From Polaribacter irgensii 23-P (lineage in GTDB: Bacteria; Bacteroidota; Bacteroidia; Flavobacteriales; Flavobacteriaceae), in the NCBI RefSeq assembly GCF_000153225.1, contig NZ_CH724148.1, positions 1,878,842-1,942,841 on the forward strand: 64,000 bases of DNA, given 5' to 3'. A model generated the notes under the pieces. The model searched no databases. It saw only the letters and a program-made list of their open reading frames with translations, and had not been told where the DNA came from. Shown in pieces: positions 53,912 through 62,062 of this stretch (position 1 is its first letter; each line of letters begins with the position of its first letter). The translations under genes were made by a program, and so were the position numbers.

Positions 53912-55717
53912 TTACATTCTTTCAGGAACTTCAATTCCCAATAAAGAGAATGCTGATTTTATAGTATCCGCAACTTTCTTGGCCAACTGCACTCTAAAGA
54001 TCTTTTTATCTAAATCTTCTTCACCTAAAATGGATACGTTTTGATAGAATGAATTAAATTCTTTTACCAAATCATAGGTGTAATTCGCAATGACAGCTGG
54101 CGAATAACTTGCTGCTGCTTGTTGAATTGTTGCAGGATAGAGTTCTAGCTGTTTTAACAACTCCTTTTCTTTTTCATGCAAATCTACCGCAACTACTTTT
54201 GAATAATCAAAATTTGCTTTTCTAACAATAGACTGAATTCGAGCATAGGTATACTGAATAAAAGGACCTGTATTTCCTTGAAAATCTACAGAAGATTTTG
54301 GATCAAATAAAATTCTTTTTTTAGGATCTACTTTAAGTATGAAATACTTCAAGGCACCCAAGCCAATTGTTTTGTACAATGCATTTTTTTCGTGCTCGGA
54401 ATAGCCTTCTAATTTTCCTAATTCTTCAGAAATTTCTTTTGCAGTATCTGTCATTTCTTGCATCAATTCATCTGCATCTACAACCGTTCCTTCTCTAGAT
54501 TTCATTTTTCCAGAAGGCAAATCTACCATTCCGTAACTCAAATGGTGTAATTGTTGAGACCAATTAAACCCTAATTTTTTCAAAATTAAAAAGAGTACCT
54601 GAAAATGATAATCTTGTTCATTACCCACAGTGTATACCATTCCACCAACATCTGGGAAATCTTTTACACGTTGTATTGCAGTACCAATGTCTTGCGTCAT
54701 GTAAACGGCTGTACCGTCTGAACGCAAAACAATTTTTTCATCCAAACCATCATCTGTCAAATCACACCAAACAGAACCATCTTCTTTTTTGTAGAAAACA
54801 CCTTTTTCTATTCCTTGAGCAACCACATCTTTCCCTAGTAAATAGGTATTACTTTCATAATATAAGGTATCAAAATTAACTCCCATATTTTTGTAGGTAA
54901 TTTCAAAACCGCTGTAAACCCATGAGTTCATTTCTTTCCAAAGAGCAAGAATCCGCACATCTCCAGCTTCCCATTTTAAAAGCATTTGTTGTGCTTCAAT
55001 TAAAAGAGGCGCCTCTTTCTTTGCTTCTTCTTCAGTTTTCCCATTGGCAATTAAGTGCACTATTTCTTTCTTGTATTCTTGGTCAAATTTTACGTAATAA
55101 TTCCCAACTAACTTATCTCCTTTTTTTAATTCTAAATTTAAGGTAGTTTCTGGGGTTTCTTTTTGTCCATCACTTCCATTGGGAGCGTATTTTTGCCACG
55201 CCAACATCGACTTGCAAATGTGAATGCCCCGATCGTTAATAATTTGTGTTTTGTAGACTTTTTTTCCAGAAGCTTTGGTGATTTCCGCGACGGCATATCC
55301 CAATAAATTATTACGTACATGACCTAGGTGTAAAGGTTTGTTCGTATTAGGAGAGGAGTATTCCACCATAATTGCTTTTACATCGTCTTTAGGTGAAACA
55401 AAACCAAAGTTTGCATTTTGGTATGCAGTGTTAAAAAAAGTGGTATAAACAGCGTTGTCAATTACCAAATTTAAGAAGCCTTTTACAACATTGTAGCGTG
55501 TAATTTCTGTTATGTTTTCTACTAAGTAATTTCCCAAGTCCTCACCAATTTGAACAGGATTTCCTTTTTTATATCGGAGCATTGGAAATACAACTACAGT
55601 AATATCTCCTTCAAATTCTTTCCGGGTTGCTTGAAATTCTACTGTTGGAATTTCGGTTTTATAAAGTGCTAAAAAACCCTCTTTTACTTTGGTTTCTATG
55701 GTGTTTTGAATATTCAT
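53912..55717 (-). CDS. argS: Arginyl-tRNA synthetase
   Basis: A 601-aa class I synthetase charging tRNA-Arg. The ArgRS N-terminal domain occupies residues 1-110, the HIGH motif is HLGH at 130-133 (SSPNTNKPLHLGHVRNNLLG), and the KMSKS-like loop is GKMKSREGTVV. The C-terminal DALR anticodon-binding domain ends with SAFSLLGIEVPERM. Length is close to other bacterial ArgRS. A TAATTTCG on the minus strand (55746-55739) may be its -7 element. It is divergent from the YkgJ-type gene. Confidence 0.96.
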   Translation of the reverse strand: MNIQNTIETKVKEGFLALYKTEIPTVEFQATRKEFEGDITVVVFPMLRYKKGNPVQIGEDLGNYLVENITEITRYNVVKGFLNLVIDNAVYTTFFNTAYQNANFGFVSPKDDVKAIMVEYSSPNTNKPLHLGHVRNNLLGYAVAEITKASGKKVYKTQIINDRGIHICKSMLAWQKYAPNGSDGQKETPETTLNLELKKGDKLVGNYYVKFDQEYKKEIVHLIANGKTEEEAKKEAPLLIEAQQMLLKWEAGDVRILALWKEMNSWVYSGFEITYKNMGVNFDTLYYESNTYLLGKDVVAQGIEKGVFYKKEDGSVWCDLTDDGLDEKIVLRSDGTAVYMTQDIGTAIQRVKDFPDVGGMVYTVGNEQDYHFQVLFLILKKLGFNWSQQLHHLSYGMVDLPSGKMKSREGTVVDADELMQEMTDTAKEISEELGKLEGYSEHEKNALYKTIGLGALKYFILKVDPKKRILFDPKSSVDFQGNTGPFIQYTYARIQSIVRKANFDYSKVVAVDLHEKEKELLKQLELYPATIQQAAASYSPAVIANYTYDLVKEFNSFYQNVSILGEEDLDKKIFRVQLAKKVADTIKSAFSLLGIEVPERM

Positions 55718-55738
55718 TTACTGTGTAAAATTGAAATG

Positions 55739-55746
55739 CGAAATTA
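55739..55746 (-). promoter_or_regulatory. Candidate -7 element of argS
   Basis: On the minus strand the sequence is TAATTTCG, one mismatch from TAnnTTTG, 21 nt before the argS start. Confidence 0.35.
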
Positions 55747-55794
55747 GGGATTTTTATTTGTTTTTCAGATTGAATTTTTCTGGAAGAATAATTG

Positions 55795-55802
55795 TAATTT
55801 CG
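55795..55802 (+). promoter_or_regulatory. Candidate -7 element of the YkgJ-type gene
   Basis: TAATTTCG, a one-mismatch match to TAnnTTTG, lies only 4 nt before ATG 55807. If used, the mRNA would be leaderless or nearly so. Confidence 0.3.
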
Positions 55803-55806
55803 CGGC

Positions 55807-56331
55807 ATGGAAAAAATTCTTAAGGCACTCCCAAAATTAGCAGAAGAAGCAAAAAAAGACAGTCAGAAATACTTTGCGAGACTTAAGAAGCGCGTTCCAA
55901 AAAGGTTGGACTATTTAATGCAAGAATTACATGAAGAAGAGTTTAAAAAAACAGACTGTTTAACTTGTGGGAATTGTTGTAAAACGACCAGTCCAATTTT
56001 CACAAATATAGATGTAGAAAGGATTTCGAAGTCACTAAAAATGAAAGCTGCTGCTTTTACAGCGCAGTACTTATTGCGGGATGAAGATGATTTTTTGGTC
56101 TTAAAAACTGCGCCGTGCTCCTTCTTTAATGAATCGGATAATACCTGTTTCATATATGATGTAAGACCAAAAGCATGTGCTGAATATCCCCACACCAATC
56201 GCAAAAAATTTATTGGAATCACAGATTTAACGGTTGACAATACTACCGTTTGTCCCGCAGCTTACAATATTGTCGAAAATTTAAAAAAACGCTTGCCTTT
56301 AGAAGGAAATAAAAAAGTAAAACATTTTTAG
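55807..56331 (+). CDS. YkgJ-family cysteine-cluster protein
   Basis: A 174-aa protein of the YkgJ/CxxCxxCC family (putative zinc or iron-sulfur binding). The cluster is CLTCGNCC (Cys51, 54, 57, 58), followed by CSFFNESDNTCFIYDVRPKA and later Cys residues, including one in CPAAYNI. The arrangement resembles a proposed Fe-S or Zn site; the biochemical role is unknown. It is divergent from argS, with 89 bp between starts, and is not obviously in an operon. Confidence 0.82.
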   Translation: MEKILKALPKLAEEAKKDSQKYFARLKKRVPKRLDYLMQELHEEEFKKTDCLTCGNCCKTTSPIFTNIDVERISKSLKMKAAAFTAQYLLRDEDDFLVLKTAPCSFFNESDNTCFIYDVRPKACAEYPHTNRKKFIGITDLTVDNTTVCPAAYNIVENLKKRLPLEGNKKVKHF

Positions 56332-56596
56332 TAGGAGTTAAATAGCTCAATATTAAAAAAAAGAACTTAAACGGACAAAATATAGTGTTATCTTAAATGT
56401 TTTGGGTTTTTACAAAAGGTTCTTGAATTTATTTTTTTGCGCTATTTTTAGGGAGATAGGTGTCAAAAAGGATTTTTTAGAGGAAAGTATATAAAATAAT
56501 AATGTCAATTTTATATTCTTTAATGGCTTATTGATCCGTTCCTAACACATGAAGGATTTTTGTTTTACAGAAATATTTGATTTGTTCATATTAAAA

Positions 56597-57829
56597 TTAT
56601 TTATAAATCAAATACTGACTTCGAACCTTTTTAAATACCTCCAAATCTTTTTTCCAAGATTTTCTAATTCTTTTTTCAGACATCCCATTTTCTATCTGTT
56701 GTTGTAACCTTTCTGTTCCTGCTAATTTAGTAAAGAAGGTGTTGAAGAATTCGTGAGATGAATTCTCTTTGTAGGCCTTTATAAGAAAGGACAAGTCTAA
56801 TTTATTAAGGTTTTCTGAAGCTCTTAAATCTGCACCAAAACAAATTTTATTCTGATATTTTGGGTAGTTGGCACCTTCATTTGCTTGTGGTGTAAAAGAA
56901 AATATATTTTTAGTTAAAAATGGAGAACCATAAATCTGGAACTGCATTGCTGTTCCGCGACCTGCAGAGACATTGGTTCCTTCAAAAAAGCACAAACTGG
57001 GATATAGGTTTATGCTCTTCGCATTGGGTAAGTTGGGCGAGGGTTTTATTGGCAAATTATACAGTGATTGATGTGTGTAATTCTTTATAGGGATTACCGT
57101 TAACTCACATTGCAATCGATTTTTAAGCCACTGCTCTCCATTGATCATTTTTCCGTATTCGCCAATGGTCATACCGTATACTATCGGAACTTTATGCATT
57201 CCAACGAACGAGCTGTGTTCCAACTCTAAAACAGGACCATCTAAATAGTGCGCATTGGGATTTGGTCTGTCGAGAACAATTACTGGAATTTTTAATTCTG
57301 CGCAGGCCTCCATTACATAATGCAATGAAGAAATATAGGTATAGAAGCGGGCACCAACATCTTGAATGTCAAAAATAACAAGATCAATTCCTTTTAATTG
57401 TACTGCAGAGGGTTTTTTGTTTTTACCATATAAAGAAACAATGGGCAAGCCTGTTTTTGTATCAAAACCATCTTTTATAATCTCACCAGCATCTGCTTTT
57501 CCTCTAAAACCGTGCTCTGGAGCAAAGACTTTTTTAATATGTACTCTGAGTGCTAAAAGCGAATCGATGATGTGAACAAAAGCTCTTTTGCCAGTTTCCT
57601 CAGTCCTTTTTTCTATTACTGACGTTTGATTTGCGACCACCGCAATATGTTTCCCCTTGAAGAATTTAAGATATAATTCTGTTCTTTCTGCACCAGGTGT
57701 AATCGGGATGCTGTCTTTTATTGTGCTTTTATTAATAAGTTTTAATTTTTGAGCTGAACAAATCAGCTGAAAATTCAATACTAAAAATAAGAATAAATAT
57801 GTACTTTTGATGGGTTTAAAATCAATCAT
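56597..57829 (-). CDS. DUF1343 protein, NamZ-like exo-beta-N-acetylmuramidase
   Basis: A 410-aa exported protein; residues 1-27 are a signal peptide (LFLFLVLNFQLICSAQ). The rest matches the DUF1343/NamZ family: FAPEHGFRGKADAGE, LPIVSLYGKNKKPS, DLVIFDIQDVGARFYTYISS, VLDRPNPNAHYLDGPVLE and EGTNVSAGRGTAMQFQ. NamZ of B. subtilis removes terminal MurNAc from peptidoglycan fragments, so a role in cell-wall recycling is likely. The start codon lies only 3 bp from the TTG start of the divergent permease gene, so each promoter must lie inside the other gene. Confidence 0.85.
   Translation of the reverse strand: MIDFKPIKSTYLFLFLVLNFQLICSAQKLKLINKSTIKDSIPITPGAERTELYLKFFKGKHIAVVANQTSVIEKRTEETGKRAFVHIIDSLLALRVHIKKVFAPEHGFRGKADAGEIIKDGFDTKTGLPIVSLYGKNKKPSAVQLKGIDLVIFDIQDVGARFYTYISSLHYVMEACAELKIPVIVLDRPNPNAHYLDGPVLELEHSSFVGMHKVPIVYGMTIGEYGKMINGEQWLKNRLQCELTVIPIKNYTHQSLYNLPIKPSPNLPNAKSINLYPSLCFFEGTNVSAGRGTAMQFQIYGSPFLTKNIFSFTPQANEGANYPKYQNKICFGADLRASENLNKLDLSFLIKAYKENSSHEFFNTFFTKLAGTERLQQQIENGMSEKRIRKSWKKDLEVFKKVRSQYLIYK
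57802..57809 (+). promoter_or_regulatory. -7 element of the LolC/E-type permease, inside the namZ-like gene
   Basis: TACTTTTG matches TAnnTTTG and predicts a start near 57816, 17 nt before the TTG start codon at 57833. It lies within the signal-peptide codons of the divergent NamZ-like gene. Confidence 0.5.
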
Positions 57830-57832
57830 AAT

Positions 57833-59068
57833 TTGAATTACGAGTTATTTATTGCAAAACGCATTATTGCTGGCAAAAAGTATAAAAATAGTATTTCATC
57901 GCCAATAATAAAAATTGCAATTACAGCAATTGCGTTGGGAGTTATTATTATGCTCATCGCAGTTGCAACTGCCGCGGGTTTACAAACAAAAATCCGCGAT
58001 AAAATGGCCGGATTTAATGGGCATGTGCAAATTGTGAACTATGATAACAACAACTCAAGTGTTTCCACAACACCCATATTTATTGAGCAAGATTTTTATC
58101 CTGAATTCAAGAATATTAAGGGAGTCAAGAATGTGCAAGTATACGCTAATAAAGGCGGTGTTTTAAGGACTGATACTGATTTTGAAGGTATCGTATTTAA
58201 AGGAGTTTCAAGTGATTATGATTGGTCTTTTTTTAAAGAATACCTGATATCGGGAACCGTTCCTGATTTTAATCAACCGAGAACAAAGGGCGTTTTACTC
58301 TCACAAACGATTGTAGATCGATTGCAGTTAAAGTTAGGCGATACAATTTTTGCTACATTTCTAACGACTGCACTCAGTAAATTACCATCCAATAGAAAGT
58401 ATAGAATCGTTGGAATTTATAATTCTGGATTTCCACAGTTCGATAAAAATATGATGCTTGGTGATATTAGAGAGGTGCAAAAATTAAATAAATGGACAGA
58501 AAATCAAGTCGGAGGATTTGAGGTTCTTTTAGATGATTTTGACGATATTGAAGAGAAGGGTGCTGAAATTTACAGCGAGATAAGTGCAACTTTAGATGCC
58601 CGAACAATTTTAGATTCTTACCCAGCTGTCTTCGATTGGATAAAATTATTTGACAATAATGTTTGGTTTATCATTGGTATTATGATTTTGATAGCAGGTA
58701 TAAACATGATTACTGCCTTGTTGGTGCTTATTTTAGAACGCGTGCAAATGATTGGAGTATTAAAGGCTCTTGGCAGTCATAACTCGAGTATTCGCAAAAT
58801 TTTTCTTTACAATGCAGGTTATTTAATTTTAAAGGGCTTGTTTTGGGGGAATGTGATCGGATTAGGAATTATTGGTATTCAGTATTTCTTTCAGATAATT
58901 ACTTTAGATCCAGAAACATATTATGTGGCTACAATGCCTGTATACCTCTCTATCAGCTCAATTTTAGCATTGAATATTTGTACATTAGTTCTTTGTTTTC
59001 TAATGTTGATCCTGCCCTCTTATATCATTACCAAGATACATCCAGCTGCGTCCATAAAATTTGCATAA
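57833..59068 (+). CDS. ABC transporter permease, LolC/LolE type
   Basis: A 411-aa FtsX-like permease with one N-terminal transmembrane helix (IAITAIALGVIIMLIAVATA), a periplasmic domain of ~220 residues, and three helices at the C-terminus. The opening FIAKRIIAGKKYKNSISSPI is typical of the bacteroidetal LolC/E group, which with an ATPase and a periplasmic carrier moves lipoproteins to the outer membrane. Function is inferred from family only, and the ATPase is not nearby. The start must be TTG at 57833, because the first conserved residues follow immediately. Confidence 0.85.
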   Translation: MNYELFIAKRIIAGKKYKNSISSPIIKIAITAIALGVIIMLIAVATAAGLQTKIRDKMAGFNGHVQIVNYDNNNSSVSTTPIFIEQDFYPEFKNIKGVKNVQVYANKGGVLRTDTDFEGIVFKGVSSDYDWSFFKEYLISGTVPDFNQPRTKGVLLSQTIVDRLQLKLGDTIFATFLTTALSKLPSNRKYRIVGIYNSGFPQFDKNMMLGDIREVQKLNKWTENQVGGFEVLLDDFDDIEEKGAEIYSEISATLDARTILDSYPAVFDWIKLFDNNVWFIIGIMILIAGINMITALLVLILERVQMIGVLKALGSHNSSIRKIFLYNAGYLILKGLFWGNVIGLGIIGIQYFFQIITLDPETYYVATMPVYLSISSILALNICTLVLCFLMLILPSYIITKIHPAASIKFA

Positions 59069-59072
59069 AAGA

Positions 59073-59999
59073 TTAGTTTGAGTCGTTAAACCAAGAAAAA
59101 TGTTGCTGAATAATGGCTTCTTTTTTGAGTTCAATGTGATTTTTAAAAGCCTTTGCTACTAAAGAGAGGTTTTTAGATTTTAGCCAGATTAAGTTCCAAT
59201 TGGTTTCTATGGGTAAACCTTTAATATCAATTATTTGTAGATCTCCATTTTGCAGTTCATTTTTAATACCAATAACAGGCATGATAGAGATTCCCAAACC
59301 CGCTATAATGGCTTGCTTTACTGCTTCGTTTGAAGTGAGCTCCATTTTTTTTCGGATCGTTACACGATGTTCAATTAAATATTGCTCCATTGCCAAACGG
59401 GTGGCAGATCCTGGTTCTCTAAAAATAAACAAATTTGTATTTAAATCTTTTAACAGAATCTTTTTTTTAGTGGAGTTAAAATCTCTATTCGCAATCAAAT
59501 AGAGTTTGTTTTTCATTAGCTCGATGCGTTCTATTTTTAGTTTCTTTGGAATTGTAGAGACCATTGCGAAGTCACATTCGTTATTTTCTAGACTTCGAAG
59601 CACGGCCATTTTATTGGTGACATTCATCGTAAGTGAAACTGTTTCGTTTGCATTAATAAAATCTGATAGAAAAAAAGGCATGGTGTATTTGGCGGTTGAA
59701 ACGATGCTTATGTTTAGTTTTCCTGCTATTTTTCCTTCAAAAATAGCTGACTTGTATTTTATGCTTTGTACTTGTTCTAAAATTTTAAAAGCAGTTTCAG
59801 AAATTTCTTCACCAAACTCAGTGATATACAGCTTTCTACCGACGACCTCGAAGAGTGGTAAATTAAATTGATCTTGAAAATTCTTTAGTTGTATAGAAAC
59901 TGCTGGCTGCGTTAAAAAAAGTTGCTCAGAAGCTTTTGTAACACTTTGAAGTTGCGCAATAGTTCTAAAAATTTCTAATTGATGGAGCGTATAGTTCAT
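59073..59999 (-). CDS. LysR-family transcriptional regulator, probable regulator of the sbtA locus
   Basis: A 308-aa LysR protein. The winged helix-turn-helix is at residues 1-60 (LHQLEIFRTIAQLQSVTKAS, QLFLTQPAVSIQLKNFQDQF) and the effector-binding domain at ~90-300 (GKLNISIVSTAKYTMPFFLS). It is transcribed away from the two small genes and the SbtA-type carrier, the standard arrangement for a LysR regulator and its target; members of the CbbR/CmpR branch regulate inorganic-carbon genes. That it controls sbtA is inference from position and this analogy. Its stop is 4 bp from the stop of the LolC/E-type permease gene. Confidence 0.88.
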   Translation of the reverse strand: MNYTLHQLEIFRTIAQLQSVTKASEQLFLTQPAVSIQLKNFQDQFNLPLFEVVGRKLYITEFGEEISETAFKILEQVQSIKYKSAIFEGKIAGKLNISIVSTAKYTMPFFLSDFINANETVSLTMNVTNKMAVLRSLENNECDFAMVSTIPKKLKIERIELMKNKLYLIANRDFNSTKKKILLKDLNTNLFIFREPGSATRLAMEQYLIEHRVTIRKKMELTSNEAVKQAIIAGLGISIMPVIGIKNELQNGDLQIIDIKGLPIETNWNLIWLKSKNLSLVAKAFKNHIELKKEAIIQQHFSWFNDSN

Positions 60000-60079
60000 T
60001 AAATATTTTTATGTAATATATTATAAATATAAATAAAAATTTATGAAATAAAGCCGCTTTCTTTGTAAAAACAATTGAA
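60000..60079. promoter_or_regulatory. Divergent LysR/small-gene promoter region
   Basis: An 80-bp, very AT-rich spacer that should hold both promoters and the LysR binding site. A palindromic TAATATATTA lies at 60014-60023, and T-N11-A spacings occur, but such patterns are frequent in AT-rich DNA. Confidence 0.35.
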
Positions 60080-60325
60080 ATGAGTAAATCACTTACAAGA
60101 GTGTCCCACCAAAAGAGTTTGGACAATAAAGATTTTGTAATTCAAGTGACCAAGGCGCAACTATGTAAGTTTTTTCAATTTTTCGGGATCATAGCAGTTG
60201 CTACCTTTAATATTTTAGCAGTTAAAATTTCAAGTCCTTTTTTGAGGGAATTGCTCTTTTCTCAAGGGATCGTTGCCCTACTTTTTCTCATTAAAAAAGG
60301 GAATCAAAAATCAAAAATTAAATAA
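60080..60325 (+). CDS. Small hypothetical membrane protein upstream of sbtA
   Basis: An 81-aa protein. A charged N-terminus (residues 1-30) is followed by two hydrophobic stretches, FGIIAVATFNILAVKI and FLRELLFSQGIVALLFLI, and a basic tail. No family was recognised. It is divergent from the LysR gene and 4 bp before the next small gene. Its location suggests a role linked to bicarbonate uptake, but the sequence does not show it. Confidence 0.6.
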   Translation: MSKSLTRVSHQKSLDNKDFVIQVTKAQLCKFFQFFGIIAVATFNILAVKISSPFLRELLFSQGIVALLFLIKKGNQKSKIK

Positions 60326-60329
60326 AATT

Positions 60330-60650
60330 ATGAAAAATACTACTACAGAACCGACTCCAATAAAAGAAATAGAAATGCAGCAACAATTAAAACTAATCGA
60401 TGGAAAGTTTACAAAAAGTGAGGCACTTGACATTGTAAATAGTGTGGTAGATGTGAAGGTTAATTTTCATAAATTACAAAGATGGTCGATCAATGAGGGG
60501 AACATTAAAGACGAATGTACTTACGATAATACTAGAATTTTAGAACTGATTGCAGATAAAATGAGCTGCAAGGAATTTTTAAGCTCTTTTTCGGGAAGCG
60601 ATGCCAACATAAAAATAACGAGTACCATACATATTTCGATTGAAAAATAA
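60330..60650 (+). CDS. Hypothetical 106-aa protein between the LysR and sbtA genes
   Basis: The reading frame could start at 60273, but ATG 60330 (MKNTTTEPTPIK) is preferred. The protein has no signal or transmembrane segment. The pattern LKLIDGKFTKSEALDIVNSV, VKVNFHKLQRWSINEGNIKD and ITSTIHISIEK resembles widespread uncharacterised flavobacterial proteins of this size. It is not similar to the PII-like SbtB protein that partners SbtA in cyanobacteria. A terminator-like hairpin follows before sbtA. Confidence 0.65.
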   Translation: MKNTTTEPTPIKEIEMQQQLKLIDGKFTKSEALDIVNSVVDVKVNFHKLQRWSINEGNIKDECTYDNTRILELIADKMSCKEFLSSFSGSDANIKITSTIHISIEK

Positions 60651-60672
60651 TTATTTGATTTAGTTTCTTTTG

Positions 60673-60715
60673 GTAGGGAAGACTGTTTAATAAATAGGCT
60701 TTCCTACTTTTTTTA
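60673..60715 (+). terminator. Hairpin with T-run directly before sbtA (terminator or attenuator)
   Basis: Left arm 60673-60683 (GTAGGGAAGAC) pairs with 60697-60707 (GGCTTTCCTAC), with one G-U and one mismatch, and a run of T follows. It ends about 15 nt before the sbtA ATG. No separate -7 element is visible after it, so sbtA expression probably depends on read-through or on partial termination. Confidence 0.6.
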
Positions 60716-60729
60716 TATCTAAAAACTAT

Positions 60730-61692
60730 ATGGACTTTCATTATTTATTGGATAATATAACAAATCCAGCTTTATTATTCTTTTTTTTAGGTTTGCTTGC
60801 GGTATCTATAAAAAGTGATTTAAAAATACCAGAAAATTCTTCAAAATTTATTTCTTTATATCTTCTTTTGGCCATCGGTTTCAAAGGGGGGCAAGAGTTA
60901 GCGCACAGCATTATTACAAACGAGATTATTTTGTCTTTAATTTTTGGAGTGGCAATAGCACTGCTAATTCCGGTATATTGCTTTTTTATTTTAAGATTAA
61001 AATTAAGTATTGAAAACTCTGGAGCAATTGCAGCAGCCTATGGCTCTGTCAGTGCAGTTACTTTTGTAACTACCATTTCTTTCCTAGAAATAGAAAAGAT
61101 TCCATTTGGTGGGCACATGGTCGCGGTCATGGCCTTAATGGAGGCACCTGCTATTATCATTGGTGTATTATTGATTGCAATCAACACAAAGGATAAAAAA
61201 AATAAGACTTCTCTCAAGGGGGTTTTCCAACACGCTTTAACAAACGGAAGTGTCGTTTTAATCATCGGTAGTTTATTTGTTGGTTATTTTACAAATGATG
61301 TTCAGGCTGCTGGAATTAAGCCATTTACAACGGACTTGTTCAAGGGGTTTTTGGCTGTCTTTTTATTAGATATGGGAATTACCAGTGGTCAAAAGCTGAA
61401 GGTATTATTAAAAGAAGGTTGGTTTACTTTCGCCTTTTCAATTATAATCCCAATCGTAAATGGAGTGTTGGTTGCGATGATTAGTGGTTTCTTTATGGAT
61501 GAAATTGGCAACAGATTGCTGATGTCTATTTTAGCTTCAAGTGCTTCTTATATTGCCGTTCCTGCTGCAATGAAACTGGCAGCTCCAAAAGCAAATCCGG
61601 GGCTTTACGTTCCGATGGCTTTGGCGATCACCTTCCCTTTTAATATTACCTTAGGGATGCCTTTATATTTATATATGATCCTTCTTTTTTAA
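60730..61692 (+). CDS. sbtA: SbtA-type sodium-dependent bicarbonate transporter
   Basis: A 320-aa, about ten-helix protein. It begins LLDNITNPALLFFFLGLLAV and contains LYLLLAIGFKGGQELAHS, SGAIAAAYGSVSAVTFVT, PFGGHMVAVMALMEAPAIII and ILASSASYIAVPAAMKLAAP, all recognisable from the SbtA family. In cyanobacteria SbtA imports bicarbonate with Na+. In heterotrophic marine flavobacteria such a carrier is expected to feed anaplerotic carboxylation, which fits the pckA gene in the same window only loosely. The LysR gene lies divergently upstream; no carbonic anhydrase is adjacent. Confidence 0.85.
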   Translation: MDFHYLLDNITNPALLFFFLGLLAVSIKSDLKIPENSSKFISLYLLLAIGFKGGQELAHSIITNEIILSLIFGVAIALLIPVYCFFILRLKLSIENSGAIAAAYGSVSAVTFVTTISFLEIEKIPFGGHMVAVMALMEAPAIIIGVLLIAINTKDKKNKTSLKGVFQHALTNGSVVLIIGSLFVGYFTNDVQAAGIKPFTTDLFKGFLAVFLLDMGITSGQKLKVLLKEGWFTFAFSIIIPIVNGVLVAMISGFFMDEIGNRLLMSILASSASYIAVPAAMKLAAPKANPGLYVPMALAITFPFNITLGMPLYLYMILLF

Positions 61693-62062
61693 CCATGCTA
61701 ATCCGCGATCAAAAAAAACAGGGGTAATTTTTAAGTGAAACAACGTGTTTTCTGCTTGTGTGGCTAAATTAGAGTGTATTTGAAAGTTTGCTAATGTACT
61801 TAAAAAGTAGCCTTCATGGTTTTGTTTGAATTAAATTTTAGGGTTTAGAATTGTCTTTGAATCTATTTTTAGGATGGTCATTTTTCATATCTATTGGACT
61901 ATCCCGTTTTTTTCTGCTTTTTAAGATCGTTTTGAATGGGTGTTGCAGAAATAAAAAATATTGTGATGGAGAACGCTTTTAAATAGTCCGCATATAAATT
62001 CCAACCTGTCTTTTAGGGAGCACCCAAAAAAATTATTTATCTTTGCGAAAGAATTTATAGCA
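61693..62062. other. Intergenic region between sbtA and cysM
   Basis: 370 bp, AT-rich. It contains no plausible gene (the frame at 61921-62352 on the minus strand is a shadow of cysM). TATCTTTG at 62038-62045 is a -7 element for cysM. No clear sbtA terminator was found. Confidence 0.5.
62038..62045 (+). promoter_or_regulatory. -7 element of the cysteine synthase gene
   Basis: TATCTTTG followed by C is an exact TAnnTTTG match at 18 nt before the ATG, as at many flavobacterial genes. Confidence 0.55.

Noticed and set aside
53733..54044. 103-codon frame over the lpdA/argS spacer
   Set aside because: It runs into the antisense strand of argS, and its sequence has no protein-like features.
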